NCBI RefSeq assembly: GCF_900141735.1 | Contig: NZ_FQYO01000005.1 | Location: 124,001-188,000, forward strand | Direction: 5' to 3' | Origin: Wenxinia saemankumensis | GTDB lineage: Bacteria; Pseudomonadota; Alphaproteobacteria; Rhodobacterales; Rhodobacteraceae | DNA length: 64,000 bases | In this document: positions 41,186 through 51,045 of the stretch, one piece after another | Layout: every line of letters starts with the position of its first letter | How positions within the stretch are numbered: position 1 is the stretch's first letter | Made by a program: the position numbers and the translations under genes | The notes under the pieces: model-generated | What the model was told of the DNA's origin: nothing | Database searches by the model: none | What the model saw: only the letters and a program-made list of their open reading frames with translations

Positions 41186-41200
41186 TTAAGGCGGCGTTAA
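41186..41200. promoter_or_regulatory. CtrA-type binding site upstream of dprA
   Basis: TTAA (41186-41189), seven bases, TTAA (41197-41200): an exact match to the CtrA consensus TTAA-N7-TTAA in DNA that is otherwise poor in TTAA. It lies 44 bases before the chosen dprA ATG. Confidence 0.65.
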
Positions 41201-41411
41201 GACCGGCGGCGGAAAAAGGGCGGCCGGGATCATCGAGCGATCGCACGGCTCCGGCGCGCAGGCCCGGTCGGCACCGCTCGTCCGGCCGCCAGCCAGGGCA
41301 GCCCGGGCCATTCGACACGGCAGACGCGGATCATGGGGGAGGGCGGGCCGGGTTCGGCCCCGGGACGGCCCGGCGGCACTTCCGACGCCGGGGTTCCGGG
41401 GCCGGGCGCGT

Positions 41412-41466
41412 GGCGCCCGGACAGGAGACAGCGCGCGCAGCGTGCGCGGCGCCCGGACAAGAGACA
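41412..41466. repeat. 19-nt direct repeat in the dprA-tldD gap
   Basis: The stretch starting GGCGCCCGGACA occurs at 41412-41430 and, with one change, at 41448-41466, 36 bases apart. No gene or known element is associated. Confidence 0.55.
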
Positions 41467-41710
41467 CCCGGCGAAGCATGCCCTGCGCCCGGTATGGCCC
41501 CGGCCGGGGCGGAGATCACTGGAATGCGAACCCGTATCGGGTGCAGCGGACCGGCCGGTGACGGGACCAAAGCTTCCTGGTGGGTGGGAGTGGGGGGTGA
41601 GTCGGAAGGAGGGAGACCCCTCGTATCCGGCCCGCGCCCCCGGGCCCGGCCCGCTGCGAGTCCGGTTCTACCGGATCATTGGTTAAACAGCGGTAAACGA
41701 TGCCGGAACT

Positions 41711-43162
41711 TCATTCGGACCCGCCCGCCTGCGCGCCGCCCACCGTCAGACCGCCGATCATCAGCGTCGGCTGCCCGACCCCGACCGGCACCCATTGCCC
41801 GGCCTTGCCGCAATTGCCGATCCCGGGATCGAGCGCGAGGTCGTTGCCGATCCCGCGGATCTTCATCAGCGCGGTCGCTCCGTCGCCGATCAGCGTCGCG
41901 CCCTTGATCGCCTCTCCCCTGACGCCGTTGCGGACACGGTAGGCCTCGGTGCAGGAGAAGACGAACTTGCCGCTCGTGATGTCGACCTGGCCGCCGCCGA
42001 AGCCGACGGCGTGGATCCCGTCCTTCAGGTCCGCCACGATGTCCGCCGGATCGTCCGGCCCCGCCAGCATGTAGGTATTCGTCATCCGCGGCATCGGGAT
42101 ATGGGCGAAGCTCTCGCGCCGCCCGTTGCCGGTCGGGGTCACCCCCATCAGCCGCGCGTTCTGGCGGTCCTGCATGTAGCCCACCAGGCGGCCGTCCTCG
42201 ATGAGGACGTTCTTTCCCGACGGCGTGCCCTCGTCGTCGATGGTGAGCGAGCCGCGCCGGTCGGGGATCGTGCCGTCGTCGAGGACGGTCACGCCCCCGG
42301 CGGCGACCTGCTGGCCCATCAGCCCGGCGAATGCGGAGGAGCCCTTGCGGTTGAAATCCCCTTCCAGCCCGTGACCCACCGCCTCGTGCAGCAGGATGCC
42401 GGGCCAGCCGGGTCCGAGGACGACATCCATCACCCCCGCGGGGGCGGGCACGGCTGTCAGGTTCACCGCGGCGATGCGCGTCGCCTCGTCGACGAGGGCC
42501 TTCCACGTCTCGGGCTGCATCAGCCCCGACAGGCCGTGGCGGCCCCCGCTTCCGGCGGTCCCGCTCTCGCGCCGGCCGTCCTGCTCGAGGATCACGCTGA
42601 CATTCATCCGCGCCATCGGCCGCACGTCGGTGTAGAGATCGCCCTCGGGCCGGAGGATCGCCACCTCCTGGTGACTGGCGGCGAGGCTGGCGGTGACCTG
42701 CACGACGCGGGAATCGGCGGCGCGGGCATAGGCGTCGATCTCGCGCAGGGTCTCGACCTTCACGCCGAAGGCGGCGCCGGAGACGGGATCGAGATCGGCA
42801 TAGAGCCGGCGGTTGGTGCGCGGCGGAGGAGGGGCCATCGTGCCGCCGCCATCCCCGACGGCCAGCCGCGCCGTCTCGACCGCGCGGCGCAGCGCATGCT
42901 CGTCCAGCGTGGTCGAATGGGCGTAGCCCGCCGTCTCGCCCCGGACGGCGCGCAGGCCGAACCCCTCCGACGCGTCGAAGCTGGCCGTGCGCAGCCGCCC
43001 GTCGTCGAAGGCCAGCACCTCCGAGGCGCGCCGTTCCAGGAAGAGTTCGCCGTCATCGGCACCGGCCACCGCCTCGCGCAGCAGGGCGAGGGCGCGGTCC
43101 TCGTCCAGCTGGTCCTCGAAGGGGCGGAAGGGGGCGGGGGCGTTGGTCGTGCCGTGCGTCAT
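41711..43162 (-). CDS. tldD: TldD metalloprotease (PmbA/TldA family)
   Basis: 483 residues. TldD with TldE degrades unfolded peptides and matures some peptide antibiotics. The zinc motif [11 protein letters not shown] gives H259, E260 and H264. Other markers are [25 protein letters not shown] at the end and [24 protein letters not shown]. Start 43162 (MTHGTTNAP) is chosen since the frame beyond is not conserved. tldE is not in the window. It diverges from ctaC. Confidence 0.96.
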   Translation of the reverse strand: MTHGTTNAPAPFRPFEDQLDEDRALALLREAVAGADDGELFLERRASEVLAFDDGRLRTASFDASEGFGLRAVRGETAGYAHSTTLDEHALRRAVETARLAVGDGGGTMAPPPPRTNRRLYADLDPVSGAAFGVKVETLREIDAYARAADSRVVQVTASLAASHQEVAILRPEGDLYTDVRPMARMNVSVILEQDGRRESGTAGSGGRHGLSGLMQPETWKALVDEATRIAAVNLTAVPAPAGVMDVVLGPGWPGILLHEAVGHGLEGDFNRKGSSAFAGLMGQQVAAGGVTVLDDGTIPDRRGSLTIDDEGTPSGKNVLIEDGRLVGYMQDRQNARLMGVTPTGNGRRESFAHIPMPRMTNTYMLAGPDDPADIVADLKDGIHAVGFGGGQVDITSGKFVFSCTEAYRVRNGVRGEAIKGATLIGDGATALMKIRGIGNDLALDPGIGNCGKAGQWVPVGVGQPTLMIGGLTVGGAQAGGSE

Positions 43163-43376
43163 GGGGAAGCCTCGACTTGGAACGGGCCGGCCGCGGATGC
43201 GGCCGATCTGGATCGGACCGGCCGCCTTCGCGGCCGTTTGCCGCAACCCGCCTTCTTGTTCCGGAGCGCGGATTGTGGGAATACCCCCGCGACGGCGCGG
43301 GAGACGTGTGCCCCGACATGGGGCATCCCCGCGCAAGGGACAAGATCACGCTAGGACGAGGCGAGGGGCCGACCGG

Positions 43377-44264
43377 ATGGACCTGATGAAGCATTGCAGA
43401 CAGATGTGGGCCGGCCTCGCCGCTCTGACCCTGGCCGCCCCCGCCGCGGCGCAGACGCTGGTCGAGGCGGTCGATCCGCTCGAGGGACTGGAGATCATCG
43501 GCGAACCGGTTCCGGGCGCGATGGGCTGGCAGCCCGCCGCGACCGAGCTGGCGCGCGAGATCCACTGGCTGGACGGCCTGCTGCTGGTGATCATCAGCGT
43601 CATCGTGATCTTCGTGCTCGGCCTGCTGGCCTACGTGATCCTTCGCTACAACGCGCGGCGGAACAAGACGCCCGCGACCTTCACCCACAATTCCCCGCTG
43701 GAGATCGCCTGGACGATCGTGCCGATCGTGATCCTGGTCTTCATCGGCGCCTTCTCCCTGCCGGTCCTCTTCAATCAGCAGGAGATCCCGGAGGCCGACA
43801 TCCGCATCAAGGTGACGGGCTACCAGTGGTACTGGGGCTACGAATACCCCGAAGAGGACATCGCCTTCGAGAGCTACATGATCGGGGCCGGCATGGGGAA
43901 CCTGTCGCCCGAGATCAGCGAGCAGCTGACCGAGGCGGGCTATTCCGACAGCGAGTTCAAGCTGGCGACCGACACCGCCGTCGTGGTCCCGGTCGGGGCG
44001 ACCATCGTGATGGACGTCACCGCCGCCGACGTGATCCATTCCTGGACCATCCCCGCCTTCGGGGTGAAGCAGGACGCCGTACCGGGCCGGATCGCGCAAC
44101 TGTGGTTCGCGGCCGAGCAGGAAGGTGTGTATTTCGGCCAGTGTTCCGAGCTTTGCGGACAGGCCCACGCCTACATGCCGATCACCGTGAAGGTAGTCTC
44201 GCCCGAGGCCTATGCCGCCTGGGTCGAACGGGTCCAGACCGACGGCGACTACCGCGCCTGGTGA
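43377..44264 (+). CDS. ctaC: cytochrome c oxidase subunit II
   Basis: 295 residues: a signal peptide (to about 26), two membrane helices (66-90 and 108-132) and a periplasmic cupredoxin domain. The CuA ligands are seen as H221, C256, E258, C260, H264 and M267 (HSWTIP and [12 protein letters not shown]). It takes electrons from cytochrome c into the aa3 oxidase. Two ATG codons (43377, 43386) could start it. ctaD is not here; assembly genes follow. Confidence 0.97.
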   Translation: MDLMKHCRQMWAGLAALTLAAPAAAQTLVEAVDPLEGLEIIGEPVPGAMGWQPAATELAREIHWLDGLLLVIISVIVIFVLGLLAYVILRYNARRNKTPATFTHNSPLEIAWTIVPIVILVFIGAFSLPVLFNQQEIPEADIRIKVTGYQWYWGYEYPEEDIAFESYMIGAGMGNLSPEISEQLTEAGYSDSEFKLATDTAVVVPVGATIVMDVTAADVIHSWTIPAFGVKQDAVPGRIAQLWFAAEQEGVYFGQCSELCGQAHAYMPITVKVVSPEAYAAWVERVQTDGDYRAW

Positions 44265-44272
44265 GCCGACAG

Positions 44273-44290
44273 GCGGGGGCCCGCCCCCGC
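44273..44290 (+). other. hairpin between ctaC and ctaB
   Basis: A 7-bp stem (GCGGGGG / CCCCCGC) with a CCCG loop 9 bases after ctaC. No T-run; may reduce read-through so that the structural subunit is made in excess over the assembly genes. Confidence 0.45.
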
Positions 44291-44346
44291 ACCCCGATAC
44301 GCGCCGGCCGCGGCTCTTCCCGCCGCGCCGGTCCCCCGGAGAGACG

Positions 44347-45306
44347 ATGACCGACGTGTCCCTGAACGACGGCCTTGACGACGGCAGGACCCCGGAGGCG
44401 GGGTTCGGCGACTACCTCGCGCTGCTCAAGCCGCGGGTCATGTCGCTGGTCGTCTTCACCGCGCTGGTCGGGCTGCTGGTCGCGCCGGCGCCGGTCCATC
44501 CCTTCGTCGGCTTCGTCGCGATCCTGTGCATCGCCATCGGCGGCGGCGCGTCCGGCGCGCTGAACATGTGGTGGGACGCCGACATCGACGCCCGGATGAA
44601 GCGGACCCGCGGCCGCCCGGTCCCCGCCGGCCGGGTCGAGGCGGGCGAGGCGCTGGGCCTCGGCGTCGCGCTCTCGGGCTTCTCGGTGCTGATGCTGGGC
44701 CTCGCGACGAACTGGTTCGCCGCCTCGCTGCTCGCCTTCACCATCTTCTTCTACGCCGTCGTCTACACGATGTGGCTCAAGCGCTCGACCGCGCAGAACA
44801 TCGTCATCGGCGGACTGGCGGGGGCACTGCCGCCGCTGGTCGGCTGGGTCGCCGCGACCGGCGCCATGGCGCTGGAGCCGTGGCTCATGGTGGCGCTCGT
44901 CTTCATGTGGACGCCGCCGCATTTCTGGGCGCTCGCGCTGTTCGTGCGGTCCGATTACGGCGATGCCGGCGTGCCCATGCTGACCGAGACGCATGGCGCC
45001 CGCGCGACCCGCAACCACATCCTCGCCTATGCGCTCCTGCTCGCCCCAGTGGCGCTGGCGCTCGGTCTGACCTCGGTCGGGGGGCCGATCTACCTCGCCG
45101 GCTCGATCGCGCTCAACGCCGCCTTCGTGGCGGGCGCGGCGCGGGTCTGGCGCCGCGACCAGGCGACCGCCGAGGCCGACCGCTTCCTGGCCGAGCGCAA
45201 GCTGTTCAAGCTGTCGCTGTGGTATCTCTTCCTCCATTTCGGCCTGCTCATGGTCGAGGCGACGCCGCTCGTCGTCCGGCTGGAAGGAGCGGTCGCATGG
45301 CTCTGA
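44347..45306 (+). CDS. ctaB: protoheme IX farnesyltransferase
   Basis: 319 residues, UbiA-type prenyltransferase that converts heme b to heme o for the terminal oxidase. Seen: the first Asp-rich site NMWWDADIDARMKRTRGRPVP, the second YGDAGVPMLTETHGARAT, and about nine hydrophobic helices. A GGAGAGACG site precedes the ATG. Its end overlaps the next small gene by 10 bases. Confidence 0.97.
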   Translation: MTDVSLNDGLDDGRTPEAGFGDYLALLKPRVMSLVVFTALVGLLVAPAPVHPFVGFVAILCIAIGGGASGALNMWWDADIDARMKRTRGRPVPAGRVEAGEALGLGVALSGFSVLMLGLATNWFAASLLAFTIFFYAVVYTMWLKRSTAQNIVIGGLAGALPPLVGWVAATGAMALEPWLMVALVFMWTPPHFWALALFVRSDYGDAGVPMLTETHGARATRNHILAYALLLAPVALALGLTSVGGPIYLAGSIALNAAFVAGAARVWRRDQATAEADRFLAERKLFKLSLWYLFLHFGLLMVEATPLVVRLEGAVAWL

Positions 45307-45557
45307 GGGTCGAGCACGAGATCCACCGCCGCCGGCGCGGCCGCAATGTGGGCCTGCTGGTCGTGCTGATCGGATTCGTCGGGATCGTCTTCGGCCTGAC
45401 GGTGGTCAAGACGCTGAACCTCGGCTCGGCGGCCGAGATGGAACGTTTCGACCACGTCGCCCGCCCGGCGCTGGACGTCGCGGCCGAGCGAGAGGCGGCA
45501 GACACGACGGACGCGGCCGCCCCGACAGACCAGGGCGAGGAGGAAACGCAGCGATGA
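45297..45557 (+). CDS. small membrane protein of the cta operon (CoxF-like)
   Basis: 86 residues, too short to be called easily in its own frame. It has a basic N terminus ([16 protein letters not shown]), one hydrophobic helix (about 19-38, [20 protein letters not shown]) and an acidic Ala/Asp tail. The start ATG overlaps ctaB and its TGA overlaps the ctaG ATG (ATGA), so it is translated as part of the operon. I know a small unassigned protein at this position in related cta operons; its function is not established. Confidence 0.85.
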   Translation: MALRVEHEIHRRRRGRNVGLLVVLIGFVGIVFGLTVVKTLNLGSAAEMERFDHVARPALDVAAEREAADTTDAAAPTDQGEEETQR

Positions 45558-46201
45558 AGACCCCCTTCGACCGGATCCGCGACCCCAACCTGCGCACGGC
45601 CGCGATGGCCGGCTCGGTCGTCGTCTTCATGGGCGCGATGGCCTGGGCCGCGGTGCCGTTCTATTCGTGGTTCTGCGCCGTCACCGGCTTCGGCGGCACG
45701 ACCCAGGTCGCCAGCGAGGAATCCGACCGCATCCTCGACCGCACGATGCTCGTGCGCTTCGACGCCAACGTGGCGCCCGACATGCCGTGGGAATTCCGGC
45801 CCGTCCAGACCGAGATGCGCGTGCGCATCGGCGAGAGCGGGCTGGCCTTCTACGAGGCGACGAACACCTCCGACGTGCCGGTGGCGGGGCAGGCCAGCTT
45901 CAACGTGGCGCCCTATTCGGTCGGCGCCTTCTTCGACAAGGTCCAGTGCTTCTGCTTCACCGAGCAGGTGCTGCTGCCGGGCCAGACCGTGCAGATGCCC
46001 GTCAGCTTCTACGTCGATCCCGACCTCGTCGATCACCGCGAGGCGAAATACGTCCGCGAGCTGACGCTGAGCTACACCTTCTACGAGATCGACCTGCCCG
46101 AGAACTGGCAGGAGGGGGCGGAGGCGACCGCCGCGCAGGAGCAGGCGGCGCTGTCGCCGGAATTGACCGAAAGCCGCCCGTCGGCCATAGACCAGAACTG
46201 A
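45554..46201 (+). CDS. ctaG: cytochrome c oxidase assembly protein CtaG (Cox11)
   Basis: 215 residues. One membrane anchor (about 18-38) and a periplasmic immunoglobulin-like domain with the copper-binding CFCF motif (C132, C134) in [19 protein letters not shown]. It delivers copper to the CuB site of subunit [18 protein letters not shown] is typical. The last 30 residues are a variable Ala/Glu tail. Confidence 0.96.
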   Translation: MKTPFDRIRDPNLRTAAMAGSVVVFMGAMAWAAVPFYSWFCAVTGFGGTTQVASEESDRILDRTMLVRFDANVAPDMPWEFRPVQTEMRVRIGESGLAFYEATNTSDVPVAGQASFNVAPYSVGAFFDKVQCFCFTEQVLLPGQTVQMPVSFYVDPDLVDHREAKYVRELTLSYTFYEIDLPENWQEGAEATAAQEQAALSPELTESRPSAIDQN

Positions 46202-46248
46202 ATACGCCCCCGGCAAAGGGGGCGGAGAGGGACGAGAGACCGGACAAG

Positions 46249-47049
46249 ATGGCGCACGCAAAGAACCACGACTACCACATCATCAACCCGTCGATCTGGC
46301 CCTTCCTGCAGGCAGTCTCGGCCTTCGTCATGCTGTTCGGGGCGGTGCTCTGGATGCGGGGCGTCACGCCCTTCATGTTCGCTATCGGCTTCGTCGGCAC
46401 GCTCTACGTCATGTATGCCTGGTGGGCGGACGTGGTGCGCGAAAGCCGCTCGGGCGACCATACGCCCGTCGTCGTGATCGGCCTGCGCTACGGCGTGATC
46501 ATGTTCATCATGTCCGAGGTGATGTTCTTCGCCGCGTGGTTCTGGGCGTTCTTCAAGAACGCGCTCTACCCGATGGGGCCGAACTCTCCCGCCCAGGACG
46601 GCGTCTGGCCGCCGGAGGGGATCATCACCTTCGATCCCTGGCACCTCCCGCTGATCAACACGCTGATCCTGCTCTGCTCGGGTGCGGCGGCGACCTGGGC
46701 GCACCACGCGCTCGTGCACGAGAACAACCGCAAGGACATGAAGTGGGGCCTGATCCTCGCCGTCGTCCTCGGCGTGATCTTCACCTTCTTCCAGGCCTAC
46801 GAGTACAGCCACGCGGCCTTCGGCTTCGCCGGCAACGTCTACGGCGCGGTCTTCTTCATGGCGACCGGCTTCCACGGCTTCCACGTCATCGTCGGCACGA
46901 TCTTCCTGCTGGTCTGCCTGCTGCGGCTGCAGGCCGGTGACTTCACCCCGACCAAGCATGTCGGCTTCGAGGCCGCCGCCTGGTACTGGCACTTCGTCGA
47001 CGTGGTCTGGCTGTTCCTCTTCGCCTCGATCTACATCTGGGGTGCCTGA
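46249..47049 (+). CDS. ctaE: cytochrome c oxidase subunit III
   Basis: 266 residues with seven hydrophobic helices. Conserved parts are [40 protein letters not shown] with the buried Glu, [19 protein letters not shown] and [14 protein letters not shown] at the C terminus. It stabilises the core of the aa3 oxidase. ATG 46249 follows GGAGAGGGAC. A strong terminator follows at 47084-47117. Confidence 0.97.
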   Translation: MAHAKNHDYHIINPSIWPFLQAVSAFVMLFGAVLWMRGVTPFMFAIGFVGTLYVMYAWWADVVRESRSGDHTPVVVIGLRYGVIMFIMSEVMFFAAWFWAFFKNALYPMGPNSPAQDGVWPPEGIITFDPWHLPLINTLILLCSGAAATWAHHALVHENNRKDMKWGLILAVVLGVIFTFFQAYEYSHAAFGFAGNVYGAVFFMATGFHGFHVIVGTIFLLVCLLRLQAGDFTPTKHVGFEAAAWYWHFVDVVWLFLFASIYIWGA

Positions 47050-47083
47050 GCCGGCCGGCCGTGCCGCCGGCCGCCTGATCCGG

Positions 47084-47117
47084 ACGCGCGGGGGGCGAGG
47101 GCTGCCCGCGCGTTTTT
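47084..47117 (+). terminator. intrinsic terminator after ctaE
   Basis: A 9-bp stem (ACGCGCGGG / CCCGCGCGT) with a 12-nt loop, then TTTT. It lies 35 bases after ctaE and 23 before SURF1, so SURF1 may depend on read-through or on its own promoter. Confidence 0.75.
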
Positions 47118-47139
47118 CCTGTCCGACATCCGGGGCCCC

Positions 47140-47808
47140 ATGCGCCGTCTCCTCTTTCCCCTGATCCTCGGCGTCGCCGGCACGGCGGCGCTGGTCGCGC
47201 TGGGCCTCTGGCAGCTGGCGCGGCTGGACCAGAAGGAGGAGATGATCGCGCGGATCGACGCGGCCATCGCCGCCGATCCGGTCCCGCTGCCTGCCGCGAG
47301 CGAGGATTACCTCGCCGTCGCCGCGACCGGCCGTGTCGTGGGGCCGGTCATCCGCTTCGTCTACTCGGCCGAGGCCGAGATGGCCGTCGCGGTGCTGGAG
47401 GCCGGGGAAAGGCGGGTGATGATCGACCTCGGTCTCGTCCCGGTCCGGACCGACCTGCCCCTGCCGGAAGGCGAGGTCGCAGTCACCGGCAATCTCGAAT
47501 CGCCCGAGGGCAACGGCAGCCCCGTCCGCCTCGACCAGCCCAATGCCCGCCCCGCCCGTGACCTGGAGGGCATGGCGCAGGCGCTGGGGACCGAGCCGAT
47601 CCTGCTGGTCGTCCGCGAGATGGACCCGCCCCTGCCGGGGGCGACGCCGCTGCCGGTGGGATCGGACGGCATCCCGAACAATCACCTGGGCTACGCGATC
47701 CAGTGGTTCGGCATGGCGCTGGTCTGGGCGGTGATGTCCGTCTTCCTGATCCTGCGGGCCCGCCGCCCCGATCCCGGCGTGGCCCGCGACACCGAGGAGC
47801 CCACCTGA
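47140..47808 (+). CDS. SURF1 family protein
   Basis: 222 residues. Two membrane helices (about 7-25 and 188-207) flank a periplasmic domain; GLWQLARLDQKEEMIARI and NNHLGYAIQWFGMALVWAV are SURF1 signatures. It supports heme a insertion into subunit I. Its TGA shares one base with the thrC ATG. The arrangement ctaE-SURF1-thrC is common in this group. Confidence 0.95.
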   Translation: MRRLLFPLILGVAGTAALVALGLWQLARLDQKEEMIARIDAAIAADPVPLPAASEDYLAVAATGRVVGPVIRFVYSAEAEMAVAVLEAGERRVMIDLGLVPVRTDLPLPEGEVAVTGNLESPEGNGSPVRLDQPNARPARDLEGMAQALGTEPILLVVREMDPPLPGATPLPVGSDGIPNNHLGYAIQWFGMALVWAVMSVFLILRARRPDPGVARDTEEPT

Positions 47809-49199
47809 TGCGCTATGTCTCGACCCGCGGCCGGGCCCCGTCCCTCAGCTTCGAGGAGGCGATGATGACCGGCCTCGCCCGGGATGGCGGCCTCTACGTC
47901 CCCGAGGAGATCCCGTCCTGGAGCGCGGAGGAGATCGCCGCCCTTGCCGGCCTGCCCTACGAGGAGGTCGCGCTGCGCGTGCTGCGCCCCTTCGTCGCCG
48001 GCAGCTTCACCGACGACCAGCTTCGCCCGCTGATCGCCCGCGCCTACGAGGGGTTCGGCCACCCCGCGCGCGCGCCGCTGCGGCAGCTGGCGCCGAACCA
48101 CTTCCTGCTCGAGCTGTTCCACGGGCCGACCCTGGCCTTCAAGGACTTCGCCATGCAGCTGATCGGCCAGCTGATGCAGGCCGCGCTTGCGCGGTCGGGC
48201 GAGCGGATCACCATCGTCGGCGCGACCTCGGGCGATACCGGCAGCGCCGCGATCGAGGCGTTCCGGGGCCTGTCGAACGTCGATGTCTTCATCCTGTTCC
48301 CCTCCGGCCCCCGGGTGTCGGAGGTGCAGCGCCGGCAGATGACGACGCCGGGGGAGGACAACGTCCATGCCCTCTCGCTCGACGGCGATTTCGATGCCTG
48401 CCAGGCGCGGCTGAAGGACATGTTCAACGACCACGCCTTCCGCGACCGGGTGCGGCTGGCGGGCGTGAACTCGATCAACTGGGCGCGGGTTCTGGCGCAG
48501 GTCGTCTACTACTTCACCTCCGCCGTCGCGCTCGGCGCGCCGCACCGGCCGGTCAGCTTCACCGTGCCCACCGGCAATTTCGGTGACGTCTTCGCCGGCT
48601 ACGTCGCCAAGCGGATGGGCCTGCCGATCGACCGGCTCGTGGTCGCGACGAACCAGAACGACATCCTTCACCGGACGCTCCAGACCGGAGAGCAGCGCAA
48701 GGCGGGCGTCACGCCCTCGATCAGCCCGTCCATGGACATCCAGGTCAGCTCGAACTTCGAGCGGGTGCTGTTCGACGCCTATGGCCGCGACGGCGACGTG
48801 ACCTCCGCGCAGATGCGGGCGCTGGCCGAGGAGGGCGGCTTCGCGGTGGGGCAGGGCGCCTGGGAGTACCTCAGGGAGCAGTTCGACAGCGGCCGCGCCA
48901 GCGAGGACGAGACCTCCGCCACCATCGCCCGGACCCGCGCCGCCACGGGCGAGACACTCTGCCCGCATACCGCCGTCGGCGTGCATGTCGCGGAGGCGCA
49001 TCTGGGCGCCGTCCCGATGATCACGCTCGCCACCGCGCATCCGGCCAAGTTCCCGGACGCGGTCGAGGCGGCGACGGGCGACCGGCCGCCCCTTCCCTCG
49101 CGCATGGCCGACCTGTATGACCGCCCGGAACGAGTGACGGATGTGCCGGACGACCTCGCCGCGCTCCAGGATCTCATCCTGTCGAAGGTATCCGCGTGA
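47808..49199 (+). CDS. thrC: threonine synthase
   Basis: 463 residues, fold-type II PLP enzyme that makes threonine from O-phosphohomoserine. The PLP lysine is K112 in GPTLAFKDFAMQLIG; ATSGDTGSAAIEAF and PTGNFGDVFAGYVAKRMGLP bind the phosphates. MRYVSTRGRAPSLSFEEAMMTGLARDGGLYVPE is the usual start. The next gene overlaps by 4 bases (GTGA). The link to SURF1 is positional only. Confidence 0.97.
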   Translation: MRYVSTRGRAPSLSFEEAMMTGLARDGGLYVPEEIPSWSAEEIAALAGLPYEEVALRVLRPFVAGSFTDDQLRPLIARAYEGFGHPARAPLRQLAPNHFLLELFHGPTLAFKDFAMQLIGQLMQAALARSGERITIVGATSGDTGSAAIEAFRGLSNVDVFILFPSGPRVSEVQRRQMTTPGEDNVHALSLDGDFDACQARLKDMFNDHAFRDRVRLAGVNSINWARVLAQVVYYFTSAVALGAPHRPVSFTVPTGNFGDVFAGYVAKRMGLPIDRLVVATNQNDILHRTLQTGEQRKAGVTPSISPSMDIQVSSNFERVLFDAYGRDGDVTSAQMRALAEEGGFAVGQGAWEYLREQFDSGRASEDETSATIARTRAATGETLCPHTAVGVHVAEAHLGAVPMITLATAHPAKFPDAVEAATGDRPPLPSRMADLYDRPERVTDVPDDLAALQDLILSKVSA

Positions 49200-50461
49200 C
49201 AGTCCGCCTCCACACCCTGCCGAACGGTCTGCGGATCGCGACCGAGGACATGCCGGGTCTGAAATCGGCCTCGATCGGGATCTGGGTGACGGCGGGCGGG
49301 CGGCACGAGCGGCCCGAGGAGAACGGGATCGCCCATTTCCTCGAGCACATGGCCTTCAAGGGGACGAAGACGCGCTCGGCCCTCGCCATCGCCGAGGCGA
49401 TCGAGGATGTGGGCGGCTACATCAACGCCTATACCAGCCGCGAGATGACCGCCTACTACGCCCGCGTCCTGGGCGAGGATGTCGGCCTGGCGCTGGAGGT
49501 GATCGCGGACATCCTGCTCAATCCCCGCTTCTCCCCCGAGGAGATCGAGGTCGAGCGCGGGGTGATCCTGCAGGAGATCGGGCAGGCGCTCGATACGCCG
49601 GACGACATCATCTTTGACTGGCTGCAGGAGGTCGCCTATCCCGACCAGGCGCTGGGGCGCACCATCCTCGGCCCGGCCGAGCGGGTCGGCGCCTTCGACC
49701 GCGCGGCGCTGGCCGATTTCGTGGCCGAGCATTACGGGCCCGAGCGGATGATCCTCTCCGCCGCCGGCGCGGTGGATCACGACGAGATCTGCCGCGCGGC
49801 CGAGCGGCTGTTCGGCCACCTGGAGCGGCGGGGCGAGCGCAAGCCCTTCGAGCCCGCCCGCTTCGCGGGCGGAGAGAGGCGCGTCGACAAGGGGCTCGAG
49901 CAGGTCCATTTCGCGATGGCCTTCGAGGGCCCGCATTACCGGTCGGACGACATCTATTCCGCGCAGGTCTGGGCCACCGCGATGGGCGGCGGCATGTCCT
50001 CGCGCCTGTTCCAGGAAGTGCGCGAGAACCGGGGCCTGTGCTACACGATCTTCGCCCAGGCCGGCGCCTACGAGGATACCGGGCTGGTCACCATCTATGC
50101 CGGCACGTCCGCGGCCGAGATCGCGCCCCTGTCGGACCTGACGATGGCCGAGATCCGGCGCTCGGCCGACGACATGAGCCTGGCCGAGATCGACCGCGCC
50201 CGGGCCCAGATGAAGGCCGGGATGCTGATGGGGCTGGAAAGCCCCTCGCACCGGGCGGAGCGGCTGGCGCGGATGATCGCGATCTGGGGCCGGGTGCCCG
50301 ATCTCGACGAGGTGGTCGGCCGGATCGACGCGGTCAGCGTGGAGGACGTGCGCGCCTTCGGCGCCCGGCTCGCGGGGGAGGGCCGGCTGGCCTTGACCCT
50401 CTACGGACCGGCGGAGCGGGCCCCCGGCCTCGCCGCCTTGAAGGACAGGCTCGCCGCCTGA
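49196..50461 (+). CDS. M16 family zinc peptidase (PqqL/processing-peptidase-like)
   Basis: 421 residues starting at GTG 49196. The inverted zinc motif HFLEH is at H47, E50, H51 (NGIAHFLEHMAFKGT), with the third ligand Glu in the VERGVILQEI helix (about 122-131). GGGMSSRLFQEVRENRGLCYTIFA in the second half is the conserved Arg/Tyr motif. The family is related to the mitochondrial processing peptidase beta subunit. Probably cytoplasmic, as no signal peptide is seen. It lies between thrC and a GNAT gene, with overlaps at both ends. Confidence 0.95.
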   Translation: MTVRLHTLPNGLRIATEDMPGLKSASIGIWVTAGGRHERPEENGIAHFLEHMAFKGTKTRSALAIAEAIEDVGGYINAYTSREMTAYYARVLGEDVGLALEVIADILLNPRFSPEEIEVERGVILQEIGQALDTPDDIIFDWLQEVAYPDQALGRTILGPAERVGAFDRAALADFVAEHYGPERMILSAAGAVDHDEICRAAERLFGHLERRGERKPFEPARFAGGERRVDKGLEQVHFAMAFEGPHYRSDDIYSAQVWATAMGGGMSSRLFQEVRENRGLCYTIFAQAGAYEDTGLVTIYAGTSAAEIAPLSDLTMAEIRRSADDMSLAEIDRARAQMKAGMLMGLESPSHRAERLARMIAIWGRVPDLDEVVGRIDAVSVEDVRAFGARLAGEGRLALTLYGPAERAPGLAALKDRLAA

Positions 50462-51045
50462 TGTTCGCGCGGCGGCCGAAGCTGCAGATCGAGACCGAGC
50501 GTCTCGTCCTGCGCCCGCCCCAGCATTCGGATTTCCGTGCGTGGACGAGCCTGCGCGCCGACAGCGCCGACTTTCTCAAGCCGTGGGAGCCGACCTGGGC
50601 GGCCGATCATCTCGGCCGGAAGAGCTTCACGAACCGGGTCTACTGGGCGCAGCGCGCCATCGCGCAGGAACGGGCGCTGCCGCTCTTCCTCGTGCGCAGG
50701 CAGGACGGGCAGCTCGTCGGGGCGATCACGCTGGACAACATCCGGCGGGGACCCGCGCAGGCGGGCACGACGGGCTACTGGATCGGACAGCCCTTCGCCC
50801 GGCACGGCTACATGCGCGAGGCGATCCGGGCGGTCGTCCATCACGCCTTCACCCGGATGGATCTCAGCCGGATCGAGGCGGGTTGCCTGCCAGAGAACAC
50901 GCCCTCGCGCCGCCTGCTGGAGAGCTGCGGCTACAAGTACGAGGGCGTGGCGCAGAGCTACCTGCAGATCGCCGGACGCTGGCGGAACCATGTCCTCTAC
51001 GCCAACCTGCGCGCCGATCGCCGGGGCCGGACCGAGGCCGGCTGA
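50461..51045 (+). CDS. GNAT N-acetyltransferase (RimJ-type)
   Basis: 194 residues. LQIETERLVLRPPQHSDFRAWTSLRADSADFLKPWEPTW, then TTGYWIGQPFARHGYMREAIRAVVHHAF and IEAGCLPENTPSRRLLESCGYKYEGVAQSYLQIAGRWRNHVLYA are close to RimJ, the ribosomal S5 N-acetyltransferase. Its ATG shares one base with the M16 stop. It ends the thrC operon; about 440 non-coding bases follow. Confidence 0.92.
   Translation: MFARRPKLQIETERLVLRPPQHSDFRAWTSLRADSADFLKPWEPTWAADHLGRKSFTNRVYWAQRAIAQERALPLFLVRRQDGQLVGAITLDNIRRGPAQAGTTGYWIGQPFARHGYMREAIRAVVHHAFTRMDLSRIEAGCLPENTPSRRLLESCGYKYEGVAQSYLQIAGRWRNHVLYANLRADRRGRTEAG

Larger units (their letters stand above)
41170..41710. other. long intergenic region between dprA and tldD
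   Basis: 541 bases without a gene I can support; the open frames here are Arg/Pro/Gly-rich with no family resemblance. It holds the CtrA-type site (41186-41200), a near-match at 41683-41697, and a 19-nt direct repeat with one mismatch at 41412-41430 and 41448-41466. Confidence 0.6.

Noticed and set aside
41333-41686. Open frame of 117 codons in the dprA-tldD gap
   Set aside because: Gly/Pro/Arg-rich, no ribosome site, no recognisable fold; treated as non-coding.
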